A stretch of DNA of 64,000 nt, taken from contig NZ_SAUH01000001.1 in NCBI RefSeq assembly GCF_004193175.1, positions 3,495,001 through 3,559,000 of the forward strand. The letters are read 5' to 3'. This stretch comes from Streptomyces sp. RFCAC02 (GTDB taxonomy: Bacteria; Actinomycetota; Actinomycetes; Streptomycetales; Streptomycetaceae). Made by a program: the position numbers and the translations under genes. The first letter of the stretch is position 1; the number at the start of each line of letters is the position of its first letter. The notes beneath the pieces were generated by a model. The model did no database searches. It was not told the origin of the DNA and saw nothing but the letters and a program-made list of their open reading frames with translations. Of this stretch, positions 19,032-27,554 are shown piece by piece.

Positions 19032-19615
19032 CCGCCGTGCGCCCCACTCCCGCGGAGACGACCCCCGCGGCCGGCGCCGCGCGGCGGTACCGGCTGCGGT
19101 TCCTCCTCGACCCGGCCGTCACCCCGGCGCTGCGCCGCGACCTCGCCGACCTGTGGACGGACGTGACGAACGCCGGCGGCGCCGTCGGCTTCGTCCCGCC
19201 CGTCACCGCGCAGGACGTCGAACCCGCCCTGCGCCGCCACCTCATCGGCATGGCCGACGGCACCACGCGGCTGCTCCTCGGGCACACCGACGCCGGCCGG
19301 CCCGTCGCCACCGCCTTCCTCCGCCGCAACACTCACCCGCTGAAGCTCCACTGGGTGAACCTGGAGACGGTCATGGTCCACCCGGCCCACCAGGGCGGCG
19401 GCACCGGCCGCGAACTGCTGGCCGCCGCCGCGTCCGCCGCGCGGCGCGTGGACCCGGCGTTCACCGGCATACGCCTCACCTGCCGCGGCGGCACCGGCCT
19501 CGACCGCTTCTACGCCGCCTGCGGCTACCGCGAGATCGGCCGCCAGCCCGCCGCGATCCGTGTCGGCGAGGGCGACTTCCGCGACGACATCACGCTGTGG
19601 CTGCCGCTCGGCTGA
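19028..19615 (+). CDS. GNAT acetyltransferase translationally coupled to mqnE
   Basis: A 195-aa protein. The acetyl-CoA loop is VMVHPAHQGGGTGRELLAAA, followed by LTCRGGTGLDRFYAACGYREIGR. The GTG start lies inside the mqnE stop (GTGA), so the two are probably translated together; GTG 19037 is an alternative start. The tight coupling hints at a role near menaquinone synthesis, but no known step needs an acetyltransferase. It may simply ride with the operon. Confidence 0.83.
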   Translation: MTAVRPTPAETTPAAGAARRYRLRFLLDPAVTPALRRDLADLWTDVTNAGGAVGFVPPVTAQDVEPALRRHLIGMADGTTRLLLGHTDAGRPVATAFLRRNTHPLKLHWVNLETVMVHPAHQGGGTGRELLAAAASAARRVDPAFTGIRLTCRGGTGLDRFYAACGYREIGRQPAAIRVGEGDFRDDITLWLPLG

Positions 19616-19706
19616 CCCACCCGCCGCGGCCGCGCGGCACCGTGCTTGACTGGAGGGACAGACCGGCGACGCGTACCGGGACGGCACGCGAAGGAGGAAT
19701 CCGACC

Positions 19707-20030
19707 GTGAGCAGCACCCCCGACACCACCACCCCCGCCGCCACCGCCCGTCCGCGGCACGCCGCGCTGCGTTACTCGCTCCTGCGGCTGGCCGTCTTCG
19801 CCGCCTGCTTCGTCGTGGTCGCGATCCTGGCGAGCGCGGGTGTCGTCCCCGAGTCCCTCGGCGCGGCGAACCCGCTGTGGCTGGTCCTGGTCGCGCTGGT
19901 CGTCTCGGCGCCGATCAGCTTCATCGTGCTGCGCGGTCAGCGCGACGCGATGTCGCAGCAGGTCGCGCCCCACGTGGAGCGCGCCATGACGCGCCTGAAC
20001 GCGAACCGTTCCATGGAGGACGGCGACTGA
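19707..20030 (+). CDS. DUF4229-type small membrane protein
   Basis: A 107-aa protein with two membrane helices (LLRLAVFAACFVVVAILAS and LWLVLVALVVSAPISFIVL) flanked by a Pro/Thr-rich N-terminus and a charged cytosolic tail (RGQRDAMSQQVAPHVERAM). The pattern fits DUF4229 membrane proteins found beside menaquinone genes in Streptomyces. AAGGAGG lies about 10 nt upstream of the GTG. Its function is unknown. Confidence 0.8.
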   Translation: MSSTPDTTTPAATARPRHAALRYSLLRLAVFAACFVVVAILASAGVVPESLGAANPLWLVLVALVVSAPISFIVLRGQRDAMSQQVAPHVERAMTRLNANRSMEDGD

Positions 20031-20088
20031 CCGGGGCCGCCGCCCCGCCCCGCAGCACCCGGGCCGCCCGCCGACAGGTGGGCGGCCC

Positions 20089-20117
20089 GTGACGTGCTCA
20101 CGTTCGAGTGTTACCGT
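20089..20117 (+). promoter_or_regulatory. Possible promoter of a leaderless Cys leader-peptide transcript
   Basis: GTGACG (20089-20094), a 17-bp spacer, and TACCGT (20112-20117) sit so that transcription would start at or near A of the ATG at 20125. No ribosome binding site precedes that ATG, which fits a leaderless start. The match to consensus is partial. Confidence 0.35.
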
Positions 20118-20124
20118 ACTTTTT

Positions 20125-20223
20125 ATGAATTCCGCAGCCGCGCACACCTCTGTCCCGGGCGTTCTGCTCGTGGCGCGCCTGCACATCGATCTCTGCCGCT
20201 GTCTCACCGCGGCCTGTCGCTGA
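20125..20223 (+). CDS. Cysteine-rich leader peptide (32 aa)
   Basis: A 32-residue ORF (ATG to TGA) upstream of the DAACS transporter. Its second half, RLHIDLCRCLTAACR, has the R-x-H-I-D-L-x-R-x-x-S/T-A-x-C pattern of the putative leader peptides that precede sulfur-assimilation and cysteine-related genes in actinomycetes. It has three Cys codons near the end. Such peptides are thought to let ribosome stalling on scarce Cys-tRNA switch on the downstream gene. No Shine-Dalgarno is seen, so translation may be leaderless. It is too short for usual gene callers. Confidence 0.72.
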   Translation: MNSAAAHTSVPGVLLVARLHIDLCRCLTAACR

Positions 20224-20279
20224 CGACCGTCCACCCCTAGCGGCCGATCCCCCGCCCAGCGACCTTCTTCGCCCCCTTC

Positions 20280-20300
20280 GCACGCCCGTATCCGGCGTGC
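20280..20300 (+). promoter_or_regulatory. Hairpin between leader peptide and transporter
   Basis: A 7-bp perfect inverted repeat (GCACGCC 20280-20286, GGCGTGC 20294-20300) with a 7-nt loop lies between the leader stop and the transporter start. It could take part in an attenuation or translation-blocking fold. No U run follows, so it is not an obvious terminator. Confidence 0.35.
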
Positions 20301-20344
20301 CCGGGAACTCCACTCCCAGACACCTTCCTGACCGGAGTATGCCT

Positions 20345-21706
20345 GTGTCCTCCCCGTCCTCCGCCCCGGACGCGACCGCCGCGCCGAGACATCGTCCCCG
20401 TATATCCCTGCCGCCGTTCTGGGTCCAGATCCTGGCCGGCCTCGTCCTCGGTGTCGTCCTGGGCTGGATCGCCCGCAGTACCGGGTCCGACTGGCTCGGC
20501 CGGACCCTGGAGGAGATCGGCGGCACGTTCGTCCAGCTCCTGCGTCTCGCGGTCGGCCCGCTCGTCTTCCTCGCGATCGCGGTGTCGATCACGAGCCTGC
20601 GCAACGTGTCGAACGCCGCGCGCCTCGCCGGCCGCACGCTCCTGTGGTTCCTCGTCACGTCGCTCATCGCCGTGGCCATCGGCCTCCTGATCGGCGTGCT
20701 CACCGACCCCGGGCACGGCACGGGCCTGACCCCGGCGGACGGCTCGATGCCGGAGAGCAAGGGCTCCTGGCTCGACTTCCTGACCGGCATCGTCCCGACC
20801 GACGTCGTCACCCCGTTCGCCAACCTCGAAGTGCTGCAGATCGTGTTCCTCGGCGCGGTCGTCGGTGTCGCGGCGTTGAAGCTCGGCGAGCGCGCCGAGT
20901 CCCTGATCTCCCTGGGCGAGACCCTGCTCGCGCTGCTGCAGAAGGCCCTGTGGTGGGTCATCCGCCTCGCGCCCCTCGGCACGGTCGGCCTGATCGGCCG
21001 CGCGATCAACGAGTACGGCTGGGACCTGATCGGCGACTACGCGACCTTCACGGTGGACGTGTACATCGGCTGCGCGCTGGTGCTGTTCGGCGTCTACCCG
21101 CTGCTGCTCCGCTTCGCCGCGGGCGTCGGTCCGCTGCAGTTCTTCCGCGCGGCGTGGCCTGCGATCCAGCTCGCGTTCGTCTCCCGCTCGTCCATCGGCA
21201 CGCTCCCGGTGACGCAGAAGGTCACCGAGCGGCTCGGCGTCCCGCGCGAGTACAACTCGTTCGCCGTCCCGTTCGGCGCGACGACCAAGATGGACGGCTG
21301 CGCCGCGATCTACCCGGCCCTGTCGGCGATCTTCGTCGCGGAGATCTTCGGCATCTCCCTGAGCGCGCAGGACTACCTCCTGATCGTCTTCGTCTCCGTC
21401 GTGGGCTCGGCGGCCACCGCCGGCCTGACCGGCGCCACGATCATGACGACGCTGACGCTCTCGACGCTCGGCCTGCCGCTGGAGGGCGTGGGCCTGCTGC
21501 TGGCGATCGACCCGATCCTGGACATGATGCGGACCGCCACCAACGTGGCCGGCCAGGCGGCCGTCCCGGTGATCGTCGCGGCACGCGAGAAGATCCTCGA
21601 CCGGGACGCGTACGACCGTGCCCGCAGCTTCGAGTTCGACACGGAGGACGAGGCGGCCGGTGAGCCTGCCGCCCCGAAGTCCCCGCGCGGGGAACTGGTG
21701 GCCTGA
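20345..21706 (+). CDS. DAACS-family (GltP/DctA/TcyP-like) amino acid or dicarboxylate symporter, probable cyst(e)ine link
   Basis: A 453-aa polytopic cation symporter. After a short polar N-terminus come about eight membrane segments. Family signatures are SRSSIGTLPVT (serine-rich hairpin 1), TTKMDGCAAIYPAL (NMDG-type motif) and DPILDMMRTATNVAGQA, where the Arg matches the substrate-carboxylate-binding Arg of glutamate transporters. GTG 20345 has GGAG 7 nt upstream; ATG 20339 would leave only 1 nt, and GTG 20297 is a longer option. The family includes the cystine carriers TcyP/YdjN. The Cys leader peptide upstream makes a cystine or cysteine role attractive but unproven. Confidence 0.85.
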   Translation: MSSPSSAPDATAAPRHRPRISLPPFWVQILAGLVLGVVLGWIARSTGSDWLGRTLEEIGGTFVQLLRLAVGPLVFLAIAVSITSLRNVSNAARLAGRTLLWFLVTSLIAVAIGLLIGVLTDPGHGTGLTPADGSMPESKGSWLDFLTGIVPTDVVTPFANLEVLQIVFLGAVVGVAALKLGERAESLISLGETLLALLQKALWWVIRLAPLGTVGLIGRAINEYGWDLIGDYATFTVDVYIGCALVLFGVYPLLLRFAAGVGPLQFFRAAWPAIQLAFVSRSSIGTLPVTQKVTERLGVPREYNSFAVPFGATTKMDGCAAIYPALSAIFVAEIFGISLSAQDYLLIVFVSVVGSAATAGLTGATIMTTLTLSTLGLPLEGVGLLLAIDPILDMMRTATNVAGQAAVPVIVAAREKILDRDAYDRARSFEFDTEDEAAGEPAAPKSPRGELVA

Positions 21707-21720
21707 CCCGCACCGCCCCG

Positions 21721-21756
21721 CACCGCCCCCGCCGCACACCGCGGCGGGGGGCGGTG
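21721..21756 (+). terminator. Terminator after the symporter gene
   Basis: The strong hairpin CACCGCCCCCGCCGC (21721-21735) pairs with 21741-21756, with one bulged G and the loop ACACC. It starts 14 bp after the stop codon. There is no U tail, as is common in Streptomyces terminators. Confidence 0.75.
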
Positions 21757-22073
21757 TGCGTTCCGCCCACCGGGAGGTGGTGTGGGCGTGGTGCGTGCGC
21801 CCCCTGTGCGCCCCCGTGAGATGGCGGTGTCGCACAGAGCGAGAGCCTCCGGTGCGATGGTCCGCCGGCGTGGTGGCGCTATGGGGTGGTTCGCGCGTGT
21901 GTGCGGTGGTCTGCGGGTGCCGTTGCGAGGGGGCTCACGGCGGGATCGCCCCGCGCACCGCGGTGAACCCCCGTGTGTGCATGTGAACCCCCTTGCGACC
22001 GTCGCCAGCCGGGCCGTCCGCCCTCTTGACTTGGAGCATGAGGACTTGGCTTGGCTCATGGAGGGGGTCCACC
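21757..22073 (+). other. Long leader region of the ATPase/DUF7848-like pair
   Basis: About 317 bp without a convincing gene. It holds a spaced direct repeat (21963-21992) and TTGACT at 22026-22031 as a possible -35; no clear -10 was found. Short frames here lack the usual third-position G/C bias. Confidence 0.4.
21963..21992 (+). repeat. Direct repeat GTGAACCCCC, two copies 20 bp apart
   Basis: Identical 10-mers at 21963-21972 and 21983-21992, start to start exactly 20 bp, which is about two helical turns. They lie about 35-60 bp upstream of a TTGACT element in the leader of the ATPase gene. The layout suits a regulator binding on one face of the DNA. Confidence 0.5.
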
Positions 22074-22601
22074 ATGCCGTCGCCATGGCCGGAGACGGAG
22101 GACGCGGCCGCGTCCCTGCTGCCGGTGGCGTTCTCCAGCGCCTACCGGTTCCGCTCGCTCACCCTGACCGCCGACTCGACCGACACCCCGCCGCTGGCCC
22201 GCCACGCGGCCCGCGACACCCTGCACGACTGGGAACTCCCGCGCCTCGCCGACGACGTCGAGCTGTGCGTGTCCGAACTCGTCGGGAACGCCGTACGGTA
22301 CGCCGCGGGGGCCGGCGCCGGGCGGATCACCGTCACCTTCCGGTACTGGCCGCGCCGGCTGTTCCTCGAGGTGGCGGACGAGAACCCGACCCCCCCGACC
22401 CTGCCGTCCGGTGACCCGATCGACCCGCTCGACCCGCTGGACTCCGACCCGCTCCTGGAGGGGGGCCGCGGCCTGTTCATCGTCCAGAGCCTGGCCGACG
22501 CGACCTGGTGGGCGCCCCGGGCGTCCGGCGGCAAGAGCGTCTTCTGCCGGTTCGACCTCGCCCAGGGCGCCCCGGGCGCCGGGCGGGCGGGTGCCCCGTG
22601 A
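22074..22601 (+). CDS. RsbW-like HATPase regulatory protein
   Basis: A 175-aa protein with one HATPase_c domain: N box VSELVGNAVRYAAG, DENPTPP segment, and G box EGGRGLFIVQSLADATWW. It lacks phospho-acceptor or sensor domains. In Streptomyces such stand-alone ATPases act as anti-sigma-like regulators, often with small partner proteins. ATG 22074 has GAGGGGG 6 nt upstream; the longer frame upstream has no domain. It overlaps the next small gene by one base (TGATG). Confidence 0.82.
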   Translation: MPSPWPETEDAAASLLPVAFSSAYRFRSLTLTADSTDTPPLARHAARDTLHDWELPRLADDVELCVSELVGNAVRYAAGAGAGRITVTFRYWPRRLFLEVADENPTPPTLPSGDPIDPLDPLDSDPLLEGGRGLFIVQSLADATWWAPRASGGKSVFCRFDLAQGAPGAGRAGAP

Positions 22602-22831
22602 TGGTGACACGCTCCGCCGACTGGGTCCTGGCCCCCGACCCGAACGGCGGCGCCCCGATCTGGGCGGCGGAGTGCACGACGTGCCTGGAGGAGTCGCCCG
22701 CCGACACGAGCCGGGACGTGCCCGACGTGTGGTGCGTGCGGCACTGCGGCAGCACCGGCCACACCGGCTACCGCGTGACGGTCATGTCGTTCGTCCGCGT
22801 CGGGAGGCCGCCCGCGCAGCGGGCGCTGTAG
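22601..22831 (+). CDS. DUF7848-like small Cys-rich protein
   Basis: A 76-aa protein. Cysteines at C-x2-C (ECTTCLEES) and C-x3-C (WCVRHCGSTGHTGY), with the His, suggest a zinc-ribbon-like fold. The end YRVTVMSFVRVG resembles small Streptomyces proteins (DUF7848 type) that accompany XRE/DUF397 or ATPase regulatory pairs. It starts in the stop codon of the ATPase, so translation is coupled. Its function is unknown; a partner or adaptor role is an inference. Confidence 0.65.
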   Translation: MVTRSADWVLAPDPNGGAPIWAAECTTCLEESPADTSRDVPDVWCVRHCGSTGHTGYRVTVMSFVRVGRPPAQRAL

Positions 22832-22848
22832 CGACCGGCGCGGGGGCG

Positions 22849-24039
22849 TCAGGTCAGCAGCGTCAGTTCCGGGTGGGCCGTGCCGCCCTCGATCGCGGTC
22901 GAGGAGAGGTGCGAGACCACCCGGTCGTCCGCCGGGTCCCGCGCCGGGTCGTCGTGCACGACGAGGTGCTCGTACGTCGTGGACCGCTGGGCCGGGACAC
23001 GGCCGGCGGCGCGGATGAGGTGCAGCAGCTCCAGGCGGTTCGACCGGTGACGGGCGCCGGCGGACGAGACGACGTTCTCCTCCAGCATGACCGAGCCCAG
23101 GTCGTCCGCGCCGTAGTGCAGCGACAGTTGGCCGACCTCCTTGCCCGTCGTGAGCCAGGAGCCCTGGATGTGCGCCACGTTGTCGAGGAACAGGCGGGCC
23201 ACCGCGATGATCCGCAGGTACTCGAAGAGGGTGGCCTGCGTCCTGCCGCGGAGGTGGTTGTTCTCCGGCTGGTAGGTGTAGGGGATGAACGCGCGGAACC
23301 CGCCCGTACGGTCCTGCACGTCACGGATCATCCGCAGGTGCTCGATGCGTTCCGCGTTGGTCTCGCCGGTGCCCATGAGCATCGTCGTCGTGGACTCGAC
23401 CCCGAGGCGGTGCGCCGTCTCCATGATCTCGAGCCACCGCTCGCCCGACTCCTTGAGCGGCGCGATGGCCGTGCGCGGCCGGGCGGGGAGCAGTTCGGCG
23501 CCGGCGCCGGCGAACGAGTCGAGCCCGGCGGCGTGCAGCCGGCGGATCGCCTCCTCGGCGCTCACCCCCGAGATCCGCGCCATGTGCTCCACCTCGGAAG
23601 CGCCGAGCGAGTGGATCACGAGCTGCGGGAACGCCTCCTTGATGGCGCTGAAGTGCCGCTCGTAGTACTCCACACCGAAGTCGGGGTGGTGACCGCCCTG
23701 GAACATGATCTGGGTGCCGCCGAGTTCGACGGTCTCGGCGCACCGCCGCAGGATCTCGTCGAGGTCGCGCGTCCACACCTTCTCGCTCTTCGGCGGGGCG
23801 TAGAAGGCACAGAACTTGCACGCCGTGACGCACGCGTTGGTGTAGTTGATGTTGCGTTCGATGATGTACGTGGCGATGTGCTCGGTGCCGGCGTAGCGCT
23901 TGCGGCGCGCGGCGTCGGCGGCGCGGCCGAGGGCGTGCAGCGGGGCGGAGCGGTACAGCTCCAGGGCCTCCTCGGCGCTGATCCGGCCCCCGTCGGCGGC
24001 ACGGTCGAGGACGGTCGTGAGCTCGGCGCTCTGGCCCAT
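22849..24039 (-). CDS. mqnC: Cyclic dehypoxanthinyl futalosine synthase MqnC (radical SAM)
   Basis: A 396-aa radical SAM enzyme that closes the ring of dehypoxanthine futalosine in the futalosine menaquinone pathway. The cluster ligands are C70, C74 and C77 (CVTACKFC). QIMFQGGHHPDFGVEYY and FIPYTYQPENNHLRGR are MqnC signatures. The frame is open far upstream, but the protein clearly starts at MGQSAEL (ATG 24039, AAGGA just upstream). mqnA lies 98 bp upstream on the same strand, so they probably form a unit. Confidence 0.94.
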   Translation of the reverse strand: MGQSAELTTVLDRAADGGRISAEEALELYRSAPLHALGRAADAARRKRYAGTEHIATYIIERNINYTNACVTACKFCAFYAPPKSEKVWTRDLDEILRRCAETVELGGTQIMFQGGHHPDFGVEYYERHFSAIKEAFPQLVIHSLGASEVEHMARISGVSAEEAIRRLHAAGLDSFAGAGAELLPARPRTAIAPLKESGERWLEIMETAHRLGVESTTTMLMGTGETNAERIEHLRMIRDVQDRTGGFRAFIPYTYQPENNHLRGRTQATLFEYLRIIAVARLFLDNVAHIQGSWLTTGKEVGQLSLHYGADDLGSVMLEENVVSSAGARHRSNRLELLHLIRAAGRVPAQRSTTYEHLVVHDDPARDPADDRVVSHLSSTAIEGGTAHPELTLLT

Positions 24040-24137
24040 GGGCGGGGTCCTTCCCGGCGTGACGATGCGGCGACCGGTCCAGCGTACGCCGCGCGCCCGC
24101 GGGGGCGCGGAGGCGGCCCGTGCCGCCGGGCGGGCCG

Positions 24138-25103
<966 letters not shown>

Positions 25104-25226
25104 TTACAGTTTGGTTTCCCTTGCAGTACGAGCCTGCGGAGCATGTAGCCGCGGGCTTTCGTCGTTTTCAGGCTTCCTTGCGGGTTCTGGAGCAGGGCGA
25201 CCCTTTTAGGCCCAGGGAGGGCTTAT

Positions 25227-25430
25227 ATGGCTACCGGAACCGTCAAGTGGTTCAACGCCGAGAAGGGCTTTGGCTTCATCGCCCAGGACGGCGGCGGCCC
25301 CGACGTCTTTGTCCACTACTCCGCCATCAACGCCTCCGGCTTCCGGTCCCTCGAGGAGAGCCAGACGGTGACGTTCGACGTCACCCAGGGTCCCAAGGGT
25401 CCGCAGGCGGAGAACGTCACCATCGTCTGA
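25227..25430 (+). CDS. CspA-family cold-shock protein
   Basis: A 67-aa single OB-fold nucleic acid-binding protein. RNP1 KGFGFIAQ and RNP2 DVFVHYSAI are intact, and the start [18 protein letters not shown] is typical of Streptomyces cold-shock proteins. GGGAGGG lies upstream of the ATG. It is monocistronic: a long leader precedes it and a terminator hairpin follows 30 bp after the stop. It acts as an RNA chaperone in the cytosol. Confidence 0.97.
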   Translation: MATGTVKWFNAEKGFGFIAQDGGGPDVFVHYSAINASGFRSLEESQTVTFDVTQGPKGPQAENVTIV

Positions 25431-25460
25431 GGCCACCACCTCGGCGATGACCACGCCAGG

Positions 25461-25487
25461 AAGCCCCTCGCCGTCGGCGGGGGCTTT
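25461..25487 (+). terminator. Terminator after the cold-shock gene
   Basis: The hairpin AAGCCCC(T)CGCC (25461-25472) pairs with GGCGGGGGCTT (25476-25486) around a GTC loop with one bulged T, followed by TTCG. It is 30 bp past the stop codon. Confidence 0.82.
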
Positions 25488-25573
25488 CGCGTGTTCCGGG
25501 ATACGGCGGGACATCGGGACGCCCGCCGGAACACCGCCGGCGGCATTTCCCCTTGTGCCCCGGGGGCCGGCGG

Positions 25574-25951
25574 TCAGCCGTGGCGCAGGAGGCGTTCGGT
25601 GAGTTCGGCGCGATGGGGGACGAACCACACGTGGCGCCCCGCGTTCCCCCGGCGGACGGCCTCGGCGAACGCCGGATCCCGCGCCACATGCGCGTCGACG
25701 GCGCCCTCGTAGGCGAGGCGCAGCCGGTAGTCGATGAAGGTCTGCGTGACGATGTCGGCGAGGCCCGTGCGCAGGTCGAAGAACGCCGGGGGCAGGCGGC
25801 GCACCGGGACGATCACCAGCTCGGCGCCGAGCCCGAGCGCCGCGCCGACGACCTCGGCCGCGGCCTCCGCGTCGGTGAGCTGCCGTCCGCCGCCGGCGTC
25901 GAGGACGGGTATGCCGTGGATCTCCAGGAGCGTTTCCGCCGAATGGGTCAT
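25574..25951 (-). CDS. DUF4180-type protein
   Basis: A 125-aa protein starting [22 protein letters not shown], with [29 protein letters not shown] and the C-terminal [16 protein letters not shown]; the order fits DUF4180 (uncharacterised). ATG 25951 is chosen because the protein homology-like part starts there. GGAGG abuts the ATG, which is unusually close, so the true start could differ by a few codons. It faces the cold-shock gene tail to tail. Its function is unknown. Confidence 0.75.
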   Translation of the reverse strand: MTHSAETLLEIHGIPVLDAGGGRQLTDAEAAAEVVGAALGLGAELVIVPVRRLPPAFFDLRTGLADIVTQTFIDYRLRLAYEGAVDAHVARDPAFAEAVRRGNAGRHVWFVPHRAELTERLLRHG

Positions 25952-26012
25952 CCTCCGAGCATGCACCACGACGGACCCGCCGTCGCCGGTGGTGCCGGGG
26001 TCCAATGGCCCC

Positions 26013-26198
26013 ATGGACGCATACGCCGACAGGGACAGCATCGACATGTGGACACGGCGGGTCCTCGACCTCGCCGACGGCATCGACGAGGACGAGGCCC
26101 GCGCGCTGGTCGAGGAGATCGTTCAGGCCATGTCGCTCAGCGAGGTCGACGCGTACGAGGAGGACGTGGCCGAGCGCGAGGAGGAACGCGACGAGTGA
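26013..26198 (+). CDS. Small acidic hypothetical protein
   Basis: A 61-aa ORF, helical and very acidic ([21 protein letters not shown], then [19 protein letters not shown]). There is no recognisable domain and no strong ribosome binding site. It is supported by its composition and by its place in an otherwise empty gap, divergent from the DUF4180 gene. It could be spurious. Confidence 0.4.
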   Translation: MDAYADRDSIDMWTRRVLDLADGIDEDEARALVEEIVQAMSLSEVDAYEEDVAEREEERDE

Positions 26199-26267
26199 CG
26201 GCCGCCAGGACGCGCCCGGGCGGCCGGACGACGGCGGGCCGACCGGCCGGCGCCGGGCCCGCCCCCG

Positions 26268-26657
26268 TCAGAGCGCCGGCGTGACGGGAAGGCCGCCGAG
26301 CAGCCCGCCGACGATCTCCCCCGGCAGCTCGCCGGCTCCGGCGCCCTCGGTCAGCGGCTGGGTGACGACCCCCGTCGAGACCGGCGGCAGGTCGGCGACC
26401 TGGGTGCCGACCGTGTTCGACAGGGGGTCGCTCGTCGCGCCGGACAGGGGGTCGAGCGGCAGGGCGAGCGCCGGCCGCAGGGCCGCCTCCGTCGAGCTGC
26501 CGAGGACGGCGCCGGTGGTGTCGAGGGCACCGGCCACGGACGTGAGCGCGCCGGCGGGCGGGCTGTCGGCGTACGCGCCGCCCGCCGCGCCGAGGACCGC
26601 GCCACCGGCCGTCGCCGTCAGCGACACCGCGCGCAGGACACGGGTGAGATGGGTCAT
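26268..26657 (-). CDS. Secreted Ala/Gly/Leu-rich hypothetical protein
   Basis: A 129-aa protein with a Sec-type signal peptide (Arg, hydrophobic core [17 protein letters not shown], cleavage near AYA/DSP). The mature part has no Cys, is rich in Ala, Leu, Pro and Val, and repeats the theme [18 protein letters not shown]. No known domain was recognised. A GTG three codons upstream (26666) is an alternative start. It is divergent from menG and may share that promoter region. Confidence 0.65.
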   Translation of the reverse strand: MTHLTRVLRAVSLTATAGGAVLGAAGGAYADSPPAGALTSVAGALDTTGAVLGSSTEAALRPALALPLDPLSGATSDPLSNTVGTQVADLPPVSTGVVTQPLTEGAGAGELPGEIVGGLLGGLPVTPAL

Positions 26658-26751
26658 GCCCGGCACGGTAGCCGCGCGGGGGCGGCCGGTTCATCCCGTC
26701 GCGGGGCAAGTCGCCCGAACGGAGGACGACCGCATCCGCGAGAATGGACGC

Positions 26752-27462
26752 GTGATTCGAGCGACGCTGGACAAGCAGCCCACCGAAGTCGCCGCGATGT
26801 TCGACGCCGTCGCGGCCCGCTACGACCGGACCAACGACGTTCTGGCCCTCGGTCAGAACCGCCGCTGGCGCCGCGCGGTCGCCGACGCCGTCGCGGCGCG
26901 CCCGGGGGAGCGGATCCTCGACCTGGCCGCGGGCACCGGCACCTCCACGATGCCGTTCGCGCTGGCCGGGGCGTTCACCGTGCCGTGCGACTTCAGCCGC
27001 GGCATGCTCGCCGAGGGCAAGCGGCGCGTGCCGTGGCTGCCGTTCACCGCCGGGGACGCGCAGCGCCTGCCGTTCCGTGACGGCGTGTTCGACGCGGTGA
27101 GCATCTCCTTCGGCCTGCGGAACCTGTCCGCCACCGAGGACGCCCTGCGCGAGATGCTGCGGGTGACGCGGCCCGGCGGGCGGCTCGTGGTCTGCGAGTT
27201 CAGCCACCCGACGTGGGCGCCGTTCCGCACCGTCTACAACGAGTACCTCATGCGCGCGCTGCCGCCCGTCGCGACCGCCGTCTCGAGCAACCCCGACGCG
27301 TACGTCTACCTCGCGGAGTCCATCCGCGCCTGGCCCGACCAGCGGGGGCTCGCCGCCGTCCTGCGGGACGCCGGCTGGTCGAGGATCGCCTGGCGGAACC
27401 TGTCCGGCGGCATCGTCGCCCTGCACCGGGCCGTACGGGACCGCGGCGACCGCCCCGCATAG
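26752..27462 (+). CDS. menG: Demethylmenaquinone methyltransferase (MenG/UbiE type)
   Basis: A 236-aa SAM-dependent methyltransferase, the last step of menaquinone synthesis. Motifs are [32 protein letters not shown], motif [40 protein letters not shown], and the family signature [16 protein letters not shown] 26752 matches the usual short N-terminus ([17 protein letters not shown]); the nearby ATG 26744 is out of frame. It is followed after 92 bp by the isoprenoid reductase gene on the same strand. Confidence 0.95.
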   Translation: MIRATLDKQPTEVAAMFDAVAARYDRTNDVLALGQNRRWRRAVADAVAARPGERILDLAAGTGTSTMPFALAGAFTVPCDFSRGMLAEGKRRVPWLPFTAGDAQRLPFRDGVFDAVSISFGLRNLSATEDALREMLRVTRPGGRLVVCEFSHPTWAPFRTVYNEYLMRALPPVATAVSSNPDAYVYLAESIRAWPDQRGLAAVLRDAGWSRIAWRNLSGGIVALHRAVRDRGDRPA

Positions 27463-27554
27463 ACTCGCCGCACTTCCGCGCTCCTCCCTCTGCTCGCTCC
27501 CCCCGCCCTTCCTTCCCCCATTTCCCTTCCGCCGACCGATCGGAGAGCCCCGAC

